NCBI GenBank assembly: GCA_903772945.1
Contig: CAICTM010001197.1
Span: 1 to 34,373, forward strand
DNA length: 34,373 nucleotides
Direction of reading: 5' to 3'
DNA from: Seminavis robusta
Taxonomy: Eukaryota > Bacillariophyta > Bacillariophyceae > Naviculales > Naviculaceae
Within the stretch, counting starts at the first letter, position 1. Each line of letters begins with the position of its first letter. The translations under genes and the position numbers were made by a program. Below are positions 1 through 9,920 of the stretch, piece after piece. The notes under the pieces are model-generated. The model had not been told where the DNA came from, made no database searches, and saw only the letters and a program-made list of their open reading frames with translations.

Positions 1-29
1 ATAATTAGAATATTTCATCATATTAGAAG

Positions 30-103
30 CCTTCGATGGTCTAGTTGGTTATGACGACGCTTTAACACGGCGTAGGTCCCGAGTTCAATTCTCGGTTGAA
101 GTA
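30..103 (+). tRNA. tRNA-Val (anticodon AAC)
   Basis: The sequence folds as a standard cloverleaf and supplies valine to cytosolic translation. The D arm begins GTCT and carries the AGTTGG loop. The anticodon stem ACGCT/GGCGT closes the 7-base loop TTAACAC, which puts anticodon AAC at 64-66. The T arm is CCGAG-TTCAATT-CTCGG. Acceptor bases 31-36 pair with 96-101, but the first pair is C30 against T102, a mismatch. There is no intron and CCA is not encoded. The internal Pol III box A and box B regions are both present. The overall sequence resembles eukaryotic tRNA-Val(AAC). Confidence 0.9.
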
Positions 104-110
104 TCTATCC

Positions 111-115
111 TTTTT
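111..115 (+). terminator. Pol III terminator of tRNA-Val
   Basis: A run of five T residues begins eight bases after the tRNA discriminator base, the usual Pol III stop signal. Confidence 0.75.
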
Positions 116-241
116 GGATGTCCTTTTGCTTGTTGTGTTGTGTGAAGAGTTGTCTTGTTGCTTGCGAGATGGGCAGGGTACCTCATTGTTCCTTCTTGTT
201 GGCCGACTTTTTTTCTTCTGAAACTTGGAGTGCAACGAAAA

Positions 242-316
242 AGGTGCGGAGAAGCGCGAGAGGTGCGGAGGGAGAGGGACGCGGAGGGAGAGGTGCGGGA
301 AGAGGGAGAGGTGCGG
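242..316 (+). repeat. purine-rich short repeat around AGGTGCGG
   Basis: Four copies of the 8-mer AGGTGCGG occur at 242, 261, 291 and 309, embedded in GGGAGAG-type purine tracts. The rest of 116-681 shows no convincing gene; the small ORFs there are made by this repeat. Confidence 0.6.
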
Positions 317-681
317 AGAAAGAGCTCAACGTGGTTCGTCAGTTCTGTTGATGCCACCGACACTCCAGTTATTGTCTGTTGGCTACCAGTATCGGTCTTT
401 TTGGAATGAGAGGCTGGTACTACGTAGGAAGTGCTCTATCTATCTTATTGAGCAGCTTCTGGCTCGGATTCCGCACTGTTCAATCAACAAGGTCAGGAAA
501 GCATTTTAGGTTCGCCATCGGTGATCGGTGTCTAATGATATCGAACCACACGGGAACTACCAGCTTCTGGTTGAGATGCCGACAATGCTCCACTATTCTT
601 TAGTGCTTCACATCGTGCCATGGCTACTTCGGACTTCTGGTTTATCTTTTTCAGCGATTTTCGCTTCACCCTTTTCCTCTC

Positions 682-3600
682 TTGCGAGAAATAATGCTGG
701 AGTATCTTCTTCTGCCAATGCATGGCTATCAAGGAACCACCATGATGACCCCACGCCGAGGGATTCCTCAAGTTGATTCGCTTGCAGCAATCATAGAAGA
801 TGGCGCCACTCCCCGCTCCCGTTCCAGGGGCCCCATGACTCCTCGCCACGACAAGCCCCAGGTCAATTTACATACAGCTCCACCAAGGCATCCACCACCC
901 AGGTCGTCTTCCAAAAAGAAACATCGCAAGCAACATATTCCCTATGACGAAATGGACGAAGCTTCTAAAGAAGCGCATATCGTCCAAAAGATTGAACTGG
1001 CAATCAAGAAATCAAAGTCGGAGCGAAAAGCATCCACCAGGTCTCAAGCTTCTGGGCCCAAGCGACGGGACCATGAACCCAATACACCGGCTCAGCATCA
1101 CCGTCAGTGGCCCGAAGATCAGGACGAGAATTATCAGATGAACAAGTCTGGTGGAGGAGGCAATCAAAGAGGCAGACCCAGGCGGTCCGGCTCCAACAAA
1201 TATAAAGTCAGTCGGCACAGACCCAAACCCGCCCTAGAAGCTCCTAGAATGGACCCTGAACGGCTAAAGTCTAGTTTGATGGATCTAGATGAGCAAATGG
1301 AACACTTCTCTGAAATAGATGGGGTTGTAGACGACAAAAGGGGATTCCAGATTGATGTGGACGAGCAGTGGCTCTCCAATACCTTTTCGGATCCGACATT
1401 GGATACCTACGAACACAATCATTTCTTTGGCCAAGACAAGCGTCTGGGCATGCTGGATCCCCAGCGCATTCAGTGTGGCCCAGGAGGGGCGTCAACCGCA
1501 GATTCGTCCAGGAGTGCCAAGGAACCGGATGCGGTGTCCAGTATCATTGACCGCATCTACGAGAAGAAGGAGCAGACGGGCAAGACTTACACGCGCAAAT
1601 CAAACCACCAGGCCAAAGAGAAAAAAGACCAAAGGAAAGGGAATACGAACCATGGGAATGCGAAAGAAGAGCCTCCGAAAGAGCTCATCAGTTTTGATCA
1701 CTATGAAGATGATGACGGGTACTACTACGAAGATGAAGAGGATGAATACCCGATTTATCCGGGCTCGAGGCCACCGCCTCCTAGACCCGCCATGCCAGAT
1801 GTTCCAATCAGTATGAGCATGAATATGCCATCTCTTATTGGAGCTGGCATCACAACAAAAACCAACAAAGAATCTTCCGGGGCGCAGCATTCACTCAGTT
1901 CCTTGCAGGCACAACTGGATGAAATCAACCAGTTGCATCGGGATATTCAGCGCCAGCAAGACCTCATTAAGCAAGTGACTCAACTCTCTTCCCGTGAAGC
2001 TAACCATCAGCACATTCGGCCGAATCCTCATGAAACGAGTGCCAACGTGTATCAGAGGGAGTTGGCCCGTCAAGCCCAGGCAGAATTGTGCCGCATGGAG
2101 CTGGTCCAGAAGTCCATGATGTTGGAAAAGCAAATGGACATCTACCGACGTAATCAAGAGGAATGGAATAAGGTCAGAGACTTGGCGATCAAGGAAGAAG
2201 AAAACAGAAGAAAGATTGTTGAAAAGGCAAAGGAGGTCTGGCAAGCTGAAATGAGGACGAAGCTTTCGTCAGAACACAACGACAAATACGCCAACGAAAA
2301 CTACGCCAGTGACAAGTTTGGAAACGGCGGCGGCGGTGGTGATACCGGTATCCTTCCTCGCATCGTTGAGGGGAATTCTATCCTTGAGGGAACTTCTGGA
2401 TCTAAGGAGTCTGAATCCAAAGCGCTTTCCAAGGCATCTACCGAATCAAGCAAAGAATCAGCTCAACAACAACCCCTGAGCTCTGAAGATACTGATGACG
2501 CGCCATCGCTCTATGAGAAGGTTGCCCAGCTGAACAAGCGGGCCATGATCACAGAAGAAGACCAGAAGATCATCGAGGCGGAGATTCTTAGAGATTTGCA
2601 CCGAGAGCTGTCCAAACAAGTTGCCGAGAATGTGACAAACAAGCCACTATTCTGTCTCTGAAAAGAATGCGAGAAAGTGAGTGGCAAGCAATTTTCAACA
2701 CCAGGTAAGCCCATTGAATCAAGTCACGGGCAGAGTTGGAACTTCCGTCAAAAATCATGCTACTCGAATGGCCCCTACAACCAAGCGTTGAGGCGCGGTA
2801 GGTCCCGCCGACGAAAGAAAGAAAGCTCGGACGGTGCAAAGCTCAAAGGTCTTTTCAAGTCCAGAACCAAGGATGCCAAGTCCCCGGTCCGTTTTCCTCG
2901 CAGTCATACAACAAAGCACGATGCCGTCGAAGAAGAAGATGCTGATGATGCCTAGACAATGAACAAGAGAATGAAGCACCTGCCATCCCAGCTGCTGGTC
3001 AAGCGGCAAAAGGAGAAGTGTTTGGTTGCTATCCAAGTCTACACCAGGGAGCAAGACAAGACGTAATGCGCAAGAAGAAGAAAGGCATTCTAAAGTCACT
3101 ACCAAGGCTTCGGGAAGAAGAAGAACAAGGCAGAAAAGGAGCCCGAAATCCAGCCCGAAATGGCTGAAATCCCTTCCAGTGATAAAAAGTCGAAACTCAA
3201 ACCAGCCGACGACAGCAAAGAAATGCTGCAAATGGAGCCATCCGACGATGTTGATGTTGAACACGACGAAGACGAAGTGGAAATGGAGATGGAAGAGTAT
3301 CTGATGAACCAGGAATCCAATCCGTCAATTGTCAGGAGACAGCCCTCTTCAACAGCTCGATCTACGACCTCAGCAAGAGGGCGTATCCCAAGTGCCACCT
3401 CTTCGCAATCGACCCAATGGACATCCAACAAGGTTTACATAGGCGTGGAAGGCGATGCTATTGAGGCCATGTCGTGTTCGTCCAAGAATATGAATGCTTC
3501 GCCTGGCAGTTCTAAGGGTCACGGTTCCCGCGATTCCCATGATCGCTACAGAACAAGTCACGGAGAGGAGCTGGTTGTCTCCTCGGGAAGATCGCACTCG

Positions 3601-3772
3601 AAAAACGCACCACAACCACAGCAAGAAGCAGCAAGGAAGCACCATGAGAAGTAGCCACCATGCGGAGGACGAACCTTCTATTTTCGAGTTTCTCGAAGTC
3701 CAATACTACCCCCACGATGAAGTCGAGGCCCCGCTGGACGAGATAGAAGCCGACGCCCACAGAGGCTACTAG
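682..3772 (+). CDS. large coiled-coil, low-complexity protein of unknown function; frame broken near the 3' end
   Basis: I do not recognise the family. Positions 682-2661 are open for 659 codons. The product is rich in Ser, Arg, Lys, Pro and acidic residues, with a long charged coiled coil at about residues 405-530. Downstream, coding-like sequence continues to 3772 but changes frame four times: a base appears missing near 2640 and near 2952, and extra near 3110 (GGG) and 3595 (AAAAA). One GT-AG intron fits at 2705-2801. Counting all of these, the exons sum to exactly 998 codons including the stop. The tail contains basic KGLFKSR-like and KKKKGILKS segments and an acidic end. If the TGA at 2659 is genuine, the protein stops after 659 residues. 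The start is uncertain; methionines near 740 are alternatives. Probably intracellular, as no signal peptide is visible. Confidence 0.6.
2705..2801 (+). other. candidate intron (97 bases)
   Basis: The donor is AG|GTAAGC at 2705 and the acceptor is GGTAG at 2801. Splicing joins a phase-2 codon AG to G and continues in the frame of the Arg-rich tail. Without it, a stop (TAA at 2706) closes the upstream frame. The polypyrimidine tract is weak. Confidence 0.5.
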
Positions 3773-4550
3773 TTTTTGGCGTGCACAGCACGTCACCGAG
3801 ACCTGAGTTTGCATATATCAATATCGACATGTATCTCACTATCCACGTATCAATCGGTTGGCTGCCCTTTGCTGATGCCTACTCTAGGCGTCGGAGGTGA
3901 ACGTACCGGTATCTTGGGTGCGACAACCATCACGGCAGCACGCAACAATCTCCAGGACAGGGGACAGAAAGGGGCGGGAACCCACAAACGAGTATAATTA
4001 ATAAATTTTCTACCTCATAATAAAGTTTTACAAGTCTTGATGTTTCATTGAACTTGACTGTGGTGGTATCGTAACTACCGTACCGGTATCGATCAAAGCA
4101 CCTCGACAGTATCAGGTGCTGGAAGCAACCCTTACCATCTCTCTAGAGCTTGCAAGGTCTCAATTGCACTTTCCTTGACTGCACATTACATCTTCGTGTA
4201 ACCTGGCTACCTGGCTAACTAGCTAGCAGCTTGCTTGTGGTGTGCGTGGCTCTCTCTTCACAAGATCTGTTGCCCCCCACCCGCCGGGCCCAGACCTTGA
4301 ACGCTTGCTCAAGAGAAATAGTGACGGCGAATGTCTGCAGAGGCGAAGTGATGGGGATGTACATGTAACTGTAACTGTGGTTTACGTATTTCTTATGCAA
4401 AGTGTTATGAAGGTTCAAAACGAAGGATCAGCCATTGAATGTGTTCAAAGGTGCAATGTTATGCGTGATGGTCGAAAAGGGAAAGGCCCGACAAACGGCG
4501 TCTGTTTCCACCGATGGACAATCTGCCAGTCATGGACAATCTACCCTTCA
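3773..4550. other. intergenic, convergent 3' regions
   Basis: This holds the 3' UTR of the coiled-coil gene and the downstream flank of the minus-strand DUF1769 gene. Apart from the two AATAAA signals I see only TACCGGTA and TAGCTAGC words and a short duplication of ATGGACAATCT near 4513 and 4531. The ORFs here look accidental. Confidence 0.5.
4000..4024 (+). terminator. poly(A) signals, AATAAA twice
   Basis: AATAAA occurs at 4000-4005 and 4019-4024, about 230 bases past the last stop of the upstream coiled-coil gene, in an AT-rich stretch. Confidence 0.5.
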
Positions 4551-5377
4551 TCAACAACCTGCCGGCTCTGGACTTTCGAGCTGGGCGCCTGATAGAGGCC
4601 CGGATTCAGCTTCCTTCTCTTTTCCTTTGCTCCGATCCATTCTTTGAGCACAGGCCAAGACTACGTTTTTTTTTTCTGTGTTACTGAGCTCCAAGTTGAA
4701 GATGTAGTCTTTGTTTTCAGGAGTATGGGATCCGTCCTCGTCCTTGAGAGTGTACATGACAAACCGAAAGGGCTGATTTCCAACCAATTTGGTGGCATCA
4801 ATAGTTGGCAGTCCTGGCATATTCATGATAGACCAGGTCAAGAAGTCAAAGTAGGAGCTAAAGCAGGAGATGGTGTAGGTATCGTTTGTATTCCACTCAA
4901 CACCTGCCTTTTTGCGCCTTTGGATTGACTCAGATGATTCTTCAACAGCTTCTCCTAGACATGGTGGAAGGTCACCAGGTGCAGTCTGAGCAATGCGGTC
5001 CATGCTGTTGTCAACCTTGAAGACCATGCAAGGATCCGTGGAGATGCTGCTGTGGAAAGCACCTGGGTTCATTTTCTGGCAGAAACCAAGCGCAGCCTTT
5101 GTAGTCATTCTTTGCAGTGTTCCGAGATTAAGGCTTTCATCTAGCTCAACTCCATACCACATGGTCTTGGCGTTCTGCTTTAGTCGGAACTGAACTTGAA
5201 GGTCAAATCTTCGTTGTTTTCCCTCAAAGTAGGGGTGTTGCCCATCTCTCATCAGGAGTGTCATTTCGCCCTCCAGACAGTCGTTGGCTACGGTGTTGGG
5301 TGTCTTGGAATTGACCCAACAACGCTTTCCAGTTTCTTTGTCGACGGCGTAGATGCTTGTGTTAGCTGTGTTGTCAT
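4551..5377 (-). CDS. DUF1769 (UPF0590-like) family protein, N-terminus frame-broken
   Basis: The segment GQHPYFEGKQRRFDLQVQF matches my knowledge of the DUF1769 signature (YF.G..R.F..QVQGRFK). The later FLTWSIMNMPGLP and the NQPFRFVMYTLKDE stretch fit the C-terminal half of the family. No biochemical function is known to me. The simple start at 5264 truncates the domain: the same frame stays open upstream to 5395 and encodes a family-like stretch (TGKRCWVNSKTPNT) but has no ATG. An ATG in good context (ACACCATGA) at 5377 lies one base out of frame, so a missing base near 5373 is likely. A 10-base A run is translated near the C-terminus (4666-4675). No signal peptide is visible, so a cytosolic location is inferred. 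Confidence 0.75.
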
Positions 5378-6158
5378 GGTGTTTAGTTTTTGTTTATCTC
5401 TCTCAACAACAACCAACGGAGGAGAGTTAATTATACATTCGCAGTAATCGATGCACCAATCAATCAATCAATCATCCTTCACAGATTGTCCTGTTGGAAG
5501 GGCATTGCAGCCTTTGTAGCAGCCAGGAGAGTGGCTAGCTAGCTAGAAGCTGAAAGGATCTGGAAAGTTACTGGACATGATGCCAATTGAATAAACTTTG
5601 GGCAGCTGCCAGCACAACCCAAAGTTGCACAGAAAAATGCATAGGATAGGGTGGCCTCTGGAAAGTCAAAAGAGTGCAATCAAGTAACCAAAAGTATCTT
5701 GTTGAGAAGTAAGTATCGACCACAAAGCCTCCGTTTTACGCATAGTGATTTGGCAGTCTATTGTTGTTTCAGTAAATTTAGTTACTGTAATTTCGCAGTA
5801 CAAATTCCTACCGATGTCGGAAAGGGGACCGAGGGCAGAGATCGGACATGATGGCTGTAGAACTCCCGGACGGATTTGCGGTTTGAACTAGCTAATGAAT
5901 TGAAGTGGATTGAGGCACTCTAACCGCAATGGATGGGAAGTATGCCCGATCGCAGCCATACCGGTACACTCGTTTCTTGCTCCGTCTTGCAAGGCTCTTG
6001 GCTTCTGCCGAACCCTCGAAGCCAACTGAATATTGCATTATCATGCCATTTGGTTTTTGAATAAAATGATGTGCACTACAATGGATACCATGAAGCGTTC
6101 ATGCAAACGAGAAGTAAGGCACCGTCCGCTTTCCATGAAAGGGAAATACTGTAGATCG
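5378..6158. other. intergenic: promoter of the DUF1769 gene
   Basis: This is the upstream region of the minus-strand DUF1769 gene and the 3' flank of the LRR-like gene. It contains (CAAT)4 at 5457-5472, a TAGCTAGC-type run near 5535 and a TACCGGTA word near 5960. I see no gene. Confidence 0.5.
5457..5472. repeat. (CAAT)4 microsatellite
   Basis: Four perfect tandem copies of CAAT, about 80 bases upstream of the likely start of the DUF1769 gene. Confidence 0.8.
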
Positions 6159-7439
6159 CTAGTCCAACGATGATATATCGTCGGCTTTTCGTTTCTTTGT
6201 TGGTAGCGGTTCTTCTTGTTGCTGCTTGGGTTGGTCCTGGCAGTAAATAACTTCTGGATTCTTGGAAAGCAAGTAGTATAGGCAGTTCAGGTCGTTCCTT
6301 GTATTGTGGTTGCCCAGAGCATCCATCCAATCCTGCCTGCTCGTCGGCGTCGTCTTGTCGTCACAGCCCAAGAGATGTCGTCTACCGGCACGGTTGAGCC
6401 TCATAAAGATATCAATTTCCTCTCTCAGTGTGTCACTCTGAATTCCATCCAACTGCAGCTTGCGTAGAACTTTATTTTCTTCGAGCGTGGTGCCAATTCT
6501 GGCCCGACACGAATCGCTAATGACGAGTCCGTCTCCGGATCCTTCTAGAGAAAACTCTTCTAGTTTCTGTGCCTTGGCCAGGCCTTGCAGTAGTTCCACC
6601 AAAAAATCTTCGTGTAGCGGTTGTTTGCTTTTGACACTCAGATTGGCAATGGCTCTATTGTGGCATAGTAATTGGGCAATAGCTTTTCCGTGTTCCGTGG
6701 AGACAGTTTCGGCAAAGGCAATGCTGAGGAACCATACCTTGGAGTTGGACTGCATCTGTTGAAAGAATCGAAACACCCGGTCCCCCGATACATCGGTGTC
6801 CACCAAGTGCAATCCCATGATTTGTGGCGATTGACAAAAGTCATCAATGGCCGCCAAGGAAACTCCACTAAATAGGTTGGTGGCCACAAACTTGAGCGTG
6901 GGGTGGTTGGCACAGACGCGTACCAGCGGATCCAGTGCCCGCTCTGGGATGCGTGACAACCAAGTCAATGGTTCCACAATACAGATAAATGCCAGTGATT
7001 GCAAATGATCGCGAAGGATGGCATGCGCCAACTGCTGCCATTCGTCGGGACTTCCCAACAGATTGGCGCCCAGTATTCTCAAGTCGGTCAATTTGGCGAG
7101 ATTGGGTAGCCACAAGATCCGGATCAAGGCTCCAAGTGAAATTGACGTCACCGCATGTGTCAAGCGCTCTATATTGATATATTCCAGATTGTCATGTCTC
7201 GTCAGAATATCTTCCAGTCGCTGAATGCCGGCATCTGTGAGTTGCACAAAGTTGTCCGCAATGGCGATGGTGATGGCTCGGATCGCACTGCTGTCTTGGA
7301 CGGTGGGAGGAGGAAGATTGGGGATCACAACGACTTGATCTCTCTGCAGCGATATAGTCATGCAGGTAGAACTATCGGATGCCGAGGTGCCGTCGGTCGT
7401 ATCGTCATCGTCGTTGTCGTCATGATTGTTGTCCGCCAT
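6159..7439 (-). CDS. diatom LRR-like (RNI-fold) protein with C-terminal LNRAGRR motif
   Basis: This single-exon 426-residue protein starts with an acidic Asp/Asn-rich tail (MADNNHDDNDDDDTTDG). It continues with irregular leucine-rich segments such as LEYINIERL, LRILGANLL, LEEFSLEGSG and LRKLQLDGI, as in ribonuclease-inhibitor-like repeats. The C-terminus holds MRLNRAGRRHLL, then a Trp-containing DWMDAL segment and LNCLYYLLSKNPEV. From memory this ending recurs in large families of diatom proteins of unknown role. A basic PTKKRKADD stretch near the end could be a nuclear localisation signal (inference). The reading frame is intact. Specific partners cannot be inferred. Confidence 0.85.
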   Translation of the reverse strand: MADNNHDDNDDDDTTDGTSASDSSTCMTISLQRDQVVVIPNLPPPTVQDSSAIRAITIAIADNFVQLTDAGIQRLEDILTRHDNLEYINIERLTHAVTSISLGALIRILWLPNLAKLTDLRILGANLLGSPDEWQQLAHAILRDHLQSLAFICIVEPLTWLSRIPERALDPLVRVCANHPTLKFVATNLFSGVSLAAIDDFCQSPQIMGLHLVDTDVSGDRVFRFFQQMQSNSKVWFLSIAFAETVSTEHGKAIAQLLCHNRAIANLSVKSKQPLHEDFLVELLQGLAKAQKLEEFSLEGSGDGLVISDSCRARIGTTLEENKVLRKLQLDGIQSDTLREEIDIFMRLNRAGRRHLLGCDDKTTPTSRQDWMDALGNHNTRNDLNCLYYLLSKNPEVIYCQDQPKQQQEEPLPTKKRKADDISSLD

Positions 7440-7609
7440 GTCGAAACGTTGGAAGCAATGGAGTGTGGAGTGTGGAGTGAGAAGTGAGAATAAAGGTCGA
7501 AGAGAAAATCAGAGTTCGCCCAGTCACGAATCCTTGCAGTCACAACCACACCAGAGCATGGTGGTCGTGGGCGTGGGCCGTGGGAGCGTGGGAGCTATGA
7601 TAGCCAGAG

Positions 7610-8235
7610 GTGCCCTCTTTCCTCCTTCTGTTTTCAACGATCGAAGATTCAACGATGTCTGTTACGCCAGTGCCAATGGAGCCTCTTGTGGAGGTAGGCT
7701 CCCGAGAGGACGCGAGAACGAAGATCAAGAGATTTTGGAGGACTGACAATGTAGGTAGGCTACCGCTGCATTTGGCTACAGTTCATAAGGGGGAAGAGTG
7801 GCACCCAGATGCCATATTCCCAGCGATTCTCAACGAGTTGGAGCTTTCACAGCCTGTACAGTGTACTAGAGATGCTCTTGGATAAAACTACAATCCTGGA
7901 GATGTTGTTGGAGGCCTACCCTGATTCTGCCAGTAGGCCAGTCACGCTTCCTCTTGTCCATCTCCTGAAGCAACACGCAGGGGAGGGTGGAATCTGCGGA
8001 CGGTTCAGAGAAAAAGAAAAACTTGATGAGAAATAAACTGGCCTTTGTAAAGCACGCCCCCAAAACTTCAGCCTTGCCAAACGGAAACAATCACATGCAT
8101 GTTTCCTTTAGGCTGGCTTCTATTTACCCAAAGGATATTTATGTGATTTTTCCATTCTTCTTCAAGACTCACATCCAAAATCTGGAGGATGAGAACCGGC
8201 ACCTCAGAGTCTAGTTGATTCAAAAGCAGCAAGAA
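7610..8235 (+). pseudogene. degenerate ankyrin-repeat gene fragment
   Basis: Pieces typical of diatom ankyrin proteins appear in different frames. GRLPLHLATVHKGEEW lies at about 7758-7805. LEMLLEAYPDSASRPVTLP lies at about 7888-7944, in a different frame after a stop at 7883-7885. An LEDENRHLR coiled-coil-like piece, of the type found at the C-terminus of such proteins, ends at a stop near 8214. No single frame covers more than about 90 codons. The repeats would have mediated protein binding. The fragment lies divergently 170 bases from the LRR-like gene. A very short real gene with introns is possible but less likely. Confidence 0.6.
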
Positions 8236-8249
8236 CCGGCCGATTGTTA

Positions 8250-8319
8250 GGAACAGCTCGGACTCGAACCCAAAAGCTAATGGACGAAGTCCATTACACC
8301 AGTATTGGCCTCCCGTTCT
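8250..8319 (-). tRNA. tRNA-like element, degenerate or atypical
   Basis: On the minus strand, box B is perfect (GGTTCGAGTCC) and a box-A-like GGCCAATACTGG lies upstream. Acceptor halves AGAACGG and CTGTTCC pair at six of seven positions. The anticodon arm is a perfect AATGG/CCATT stem around ACTTCGT, which would read TTC, but position 33 is C rather than the near-universal T. One G-G mismatch lies in the T stem. It may be a pseudogene, a tRNA-derived repeat or an unusual tRNA. Confidence 0.45.
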
Positions 8320-8442
8320 ACTAGTCTAATACCAACATTTAGTAACTTAGCAAGCTCCATCCAAGCCACACAGTTGGCTATTGATTTTGTTTGTGCAGTT
8401 TAGTTGCGATGTTCATACCTGGTACCTCCTTGCGCTGACCAG

Positions 8443-9033
8443 TTACGAATTGAAATTTGAAACTCTTCTTGCCCTCTTTGGGCACTCCTTTTGTTGCTTC
8501 CGCCAGTCGTCTTGTGCTTGCTCATCCTCACCATCATCAAATTCTCCCGTCAAGTTGGCACCATCGTTCCTCTCCCGCTTGAGGTAAAGCCGTTCCGGTT
8601 CTAGAAATGTTTCGCCTCTCCCACTCATTCCACAAATCACATTCAGATCGGGGCATAAAAGAACACGTGGAGGCATCCGATAATCGTCGTCGTCATCATG
8701 ATCCATTCGGACCAATCGACGACGGGACAACATCACTGGTGGATGGCGCAAAGCAAGGTTTGGTGACTGCACGGGCGTGACGGAAGAAACGTTGGTCTTG
8801 CAACTTTGATTCGTCTTCATCTTCATGTCTTCACCAGGTTCCGAATCGGCATCTCTGTTGGCCCCGAAAGTGGTGACAGCACCCGTCTTGGGTGCTACTT
8901 CCTCGTCCTGTCGTTCCATCACACGAAGTCCACTCAATCGAACAAGATGACAATAGGCTTGATTGTTTCTCCTCGACCGATTTAAAAATGATTTCCATTT
9001 CCTCTTTATTGCGAGAGGAAACACTGAGGACAA
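8443..9033 (-). CDS. hypothetical protein, 196 residues
   Basis: I do not recognise this protein. It is hydrophilic, with an Asp run (MDHDDDDDYRMPP) in the middle and a basic, acidic-interrupted C-terminus (KKQ/KRARR pattern). Two methionines are plausible: the first, and MERQDEEVAPKTG about 38 residues in, where composition becomes more coding-like. An overlapping ORF in another frame starts at 9043 (MNKVVLSVSSRNKEE) and covers only the 5' part, so a frame break near 8950 would be another reading. No signal peptide or membrane segment is visible. Confidence 0.5.
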   Translation of the reverse strand: MSSVFPLAIKRKWKSFLNRSRRNNQAYCHLVRLSGLRVMERQDEEVAPKTGAVTTFGANRDADSEPGEDMKMKTNQSCKTNVSSVTPVQSPNLALRHPPVMLSRRRLVRMDHDDDDDYRMPPRVLLCPDLNVICGMSGRGETFLEPERLYLKRERNDGANLTGEFDDGEDEQAQDDWRKQQKECPKRARRVSNFNS

Positions 9034-9920
9034 CCTTGTTCATAGAGGTTGGTGGCTATAGCTAGCCAGAAGATTCGATTCGAAAGAAAAATGAAAGATC
9101 GATGACCTGGCAAAGATTTTGTGATGATTTGTTTTGTGAGCCAGTGGCAGCCGGTTGTTCTTGTAAAACTGTAGATCCCCGTAAAACGTCATTTGTGAGG
9201 GGACCTGCAAACTGCAATTGCTTCGCAAGCACATTCTCTCTATCTCGAACGTGACGCTTCGACAGCACAAGGAAAAGGACATGCCACAGTTTGCCACTGC
9301 TGGACTGCTGGCTCATCGTTCGGCATCCTGTCGCTTTGCTATCCTACATGTAGTAGCTACAATGATACGAGTACCGGAACATGTACCAGTACATGCGTTG
9401 TGGCTGGAGCGAGGTGCGGATACAAAGAGCAGTGGCTACCGGTAGCCAGTGGCTATACCGGTATTGGGCAGAGGTTTCTGAACCGCTGGAAGAAGTGCTG
9501 TTTGCTGTTTTGGAGATTGATGCATCTACAGCCGGTACAGCCCTTCAAGAAGGACCTGGGCGGCTGCAACAAGCTACTGAGTCGGGCTACTGGTCGGTAG
9601 TATGCTATCATCGCGTGAGTATTGAACAAGACGTGTGTGAAACCGGCAAGTGTGTTCCGACACGCAGCTATCGGCCAGCCAGCGAGCGAAGTACTCTAAT
9701 AGTAGAAAGAAGTTTGTCTGAAGTTAGATAGATTGTCTAGCTACTGGCAAGGTGCGAATCCTTGGATCGCGGTGGGCGTTACCGCGACTGCTGAGGACCG
9801 CCAGTGGTTTGCTTGCTGAGATGAAGCTTATTAGTGTAAAGAAAGAAGAATAAAAGACAAAATGGGCCAAAACTGGTGTGCCATCTAGGAGGGTTGCCTG
9901 CTAGCAAGGCAGCTAGCTAG
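9034..9920. other. intergenic, no gene seen
   Basis: The stretch contains several ACCGGT words (9437-9465), a TAGCTAGC run near 9910 and one perfect 6-base hairpin, CGCGGT/ACCGCG, at about 9769-9787. The 116-codon ORF at 9381-9731 is dominated by these words and looks accidental. Confidence 0.5.

Noticed and set aside
9381..9731. 116-codon ORF
   Set aside because: It is built over ACCGGT-type palindromes and has no coding-like composition.
9769..9787. Perfect hairpin CGCGGT/ACCGCG
   Set aside because: Only six base pairs with no T run or gene context; could be chance.
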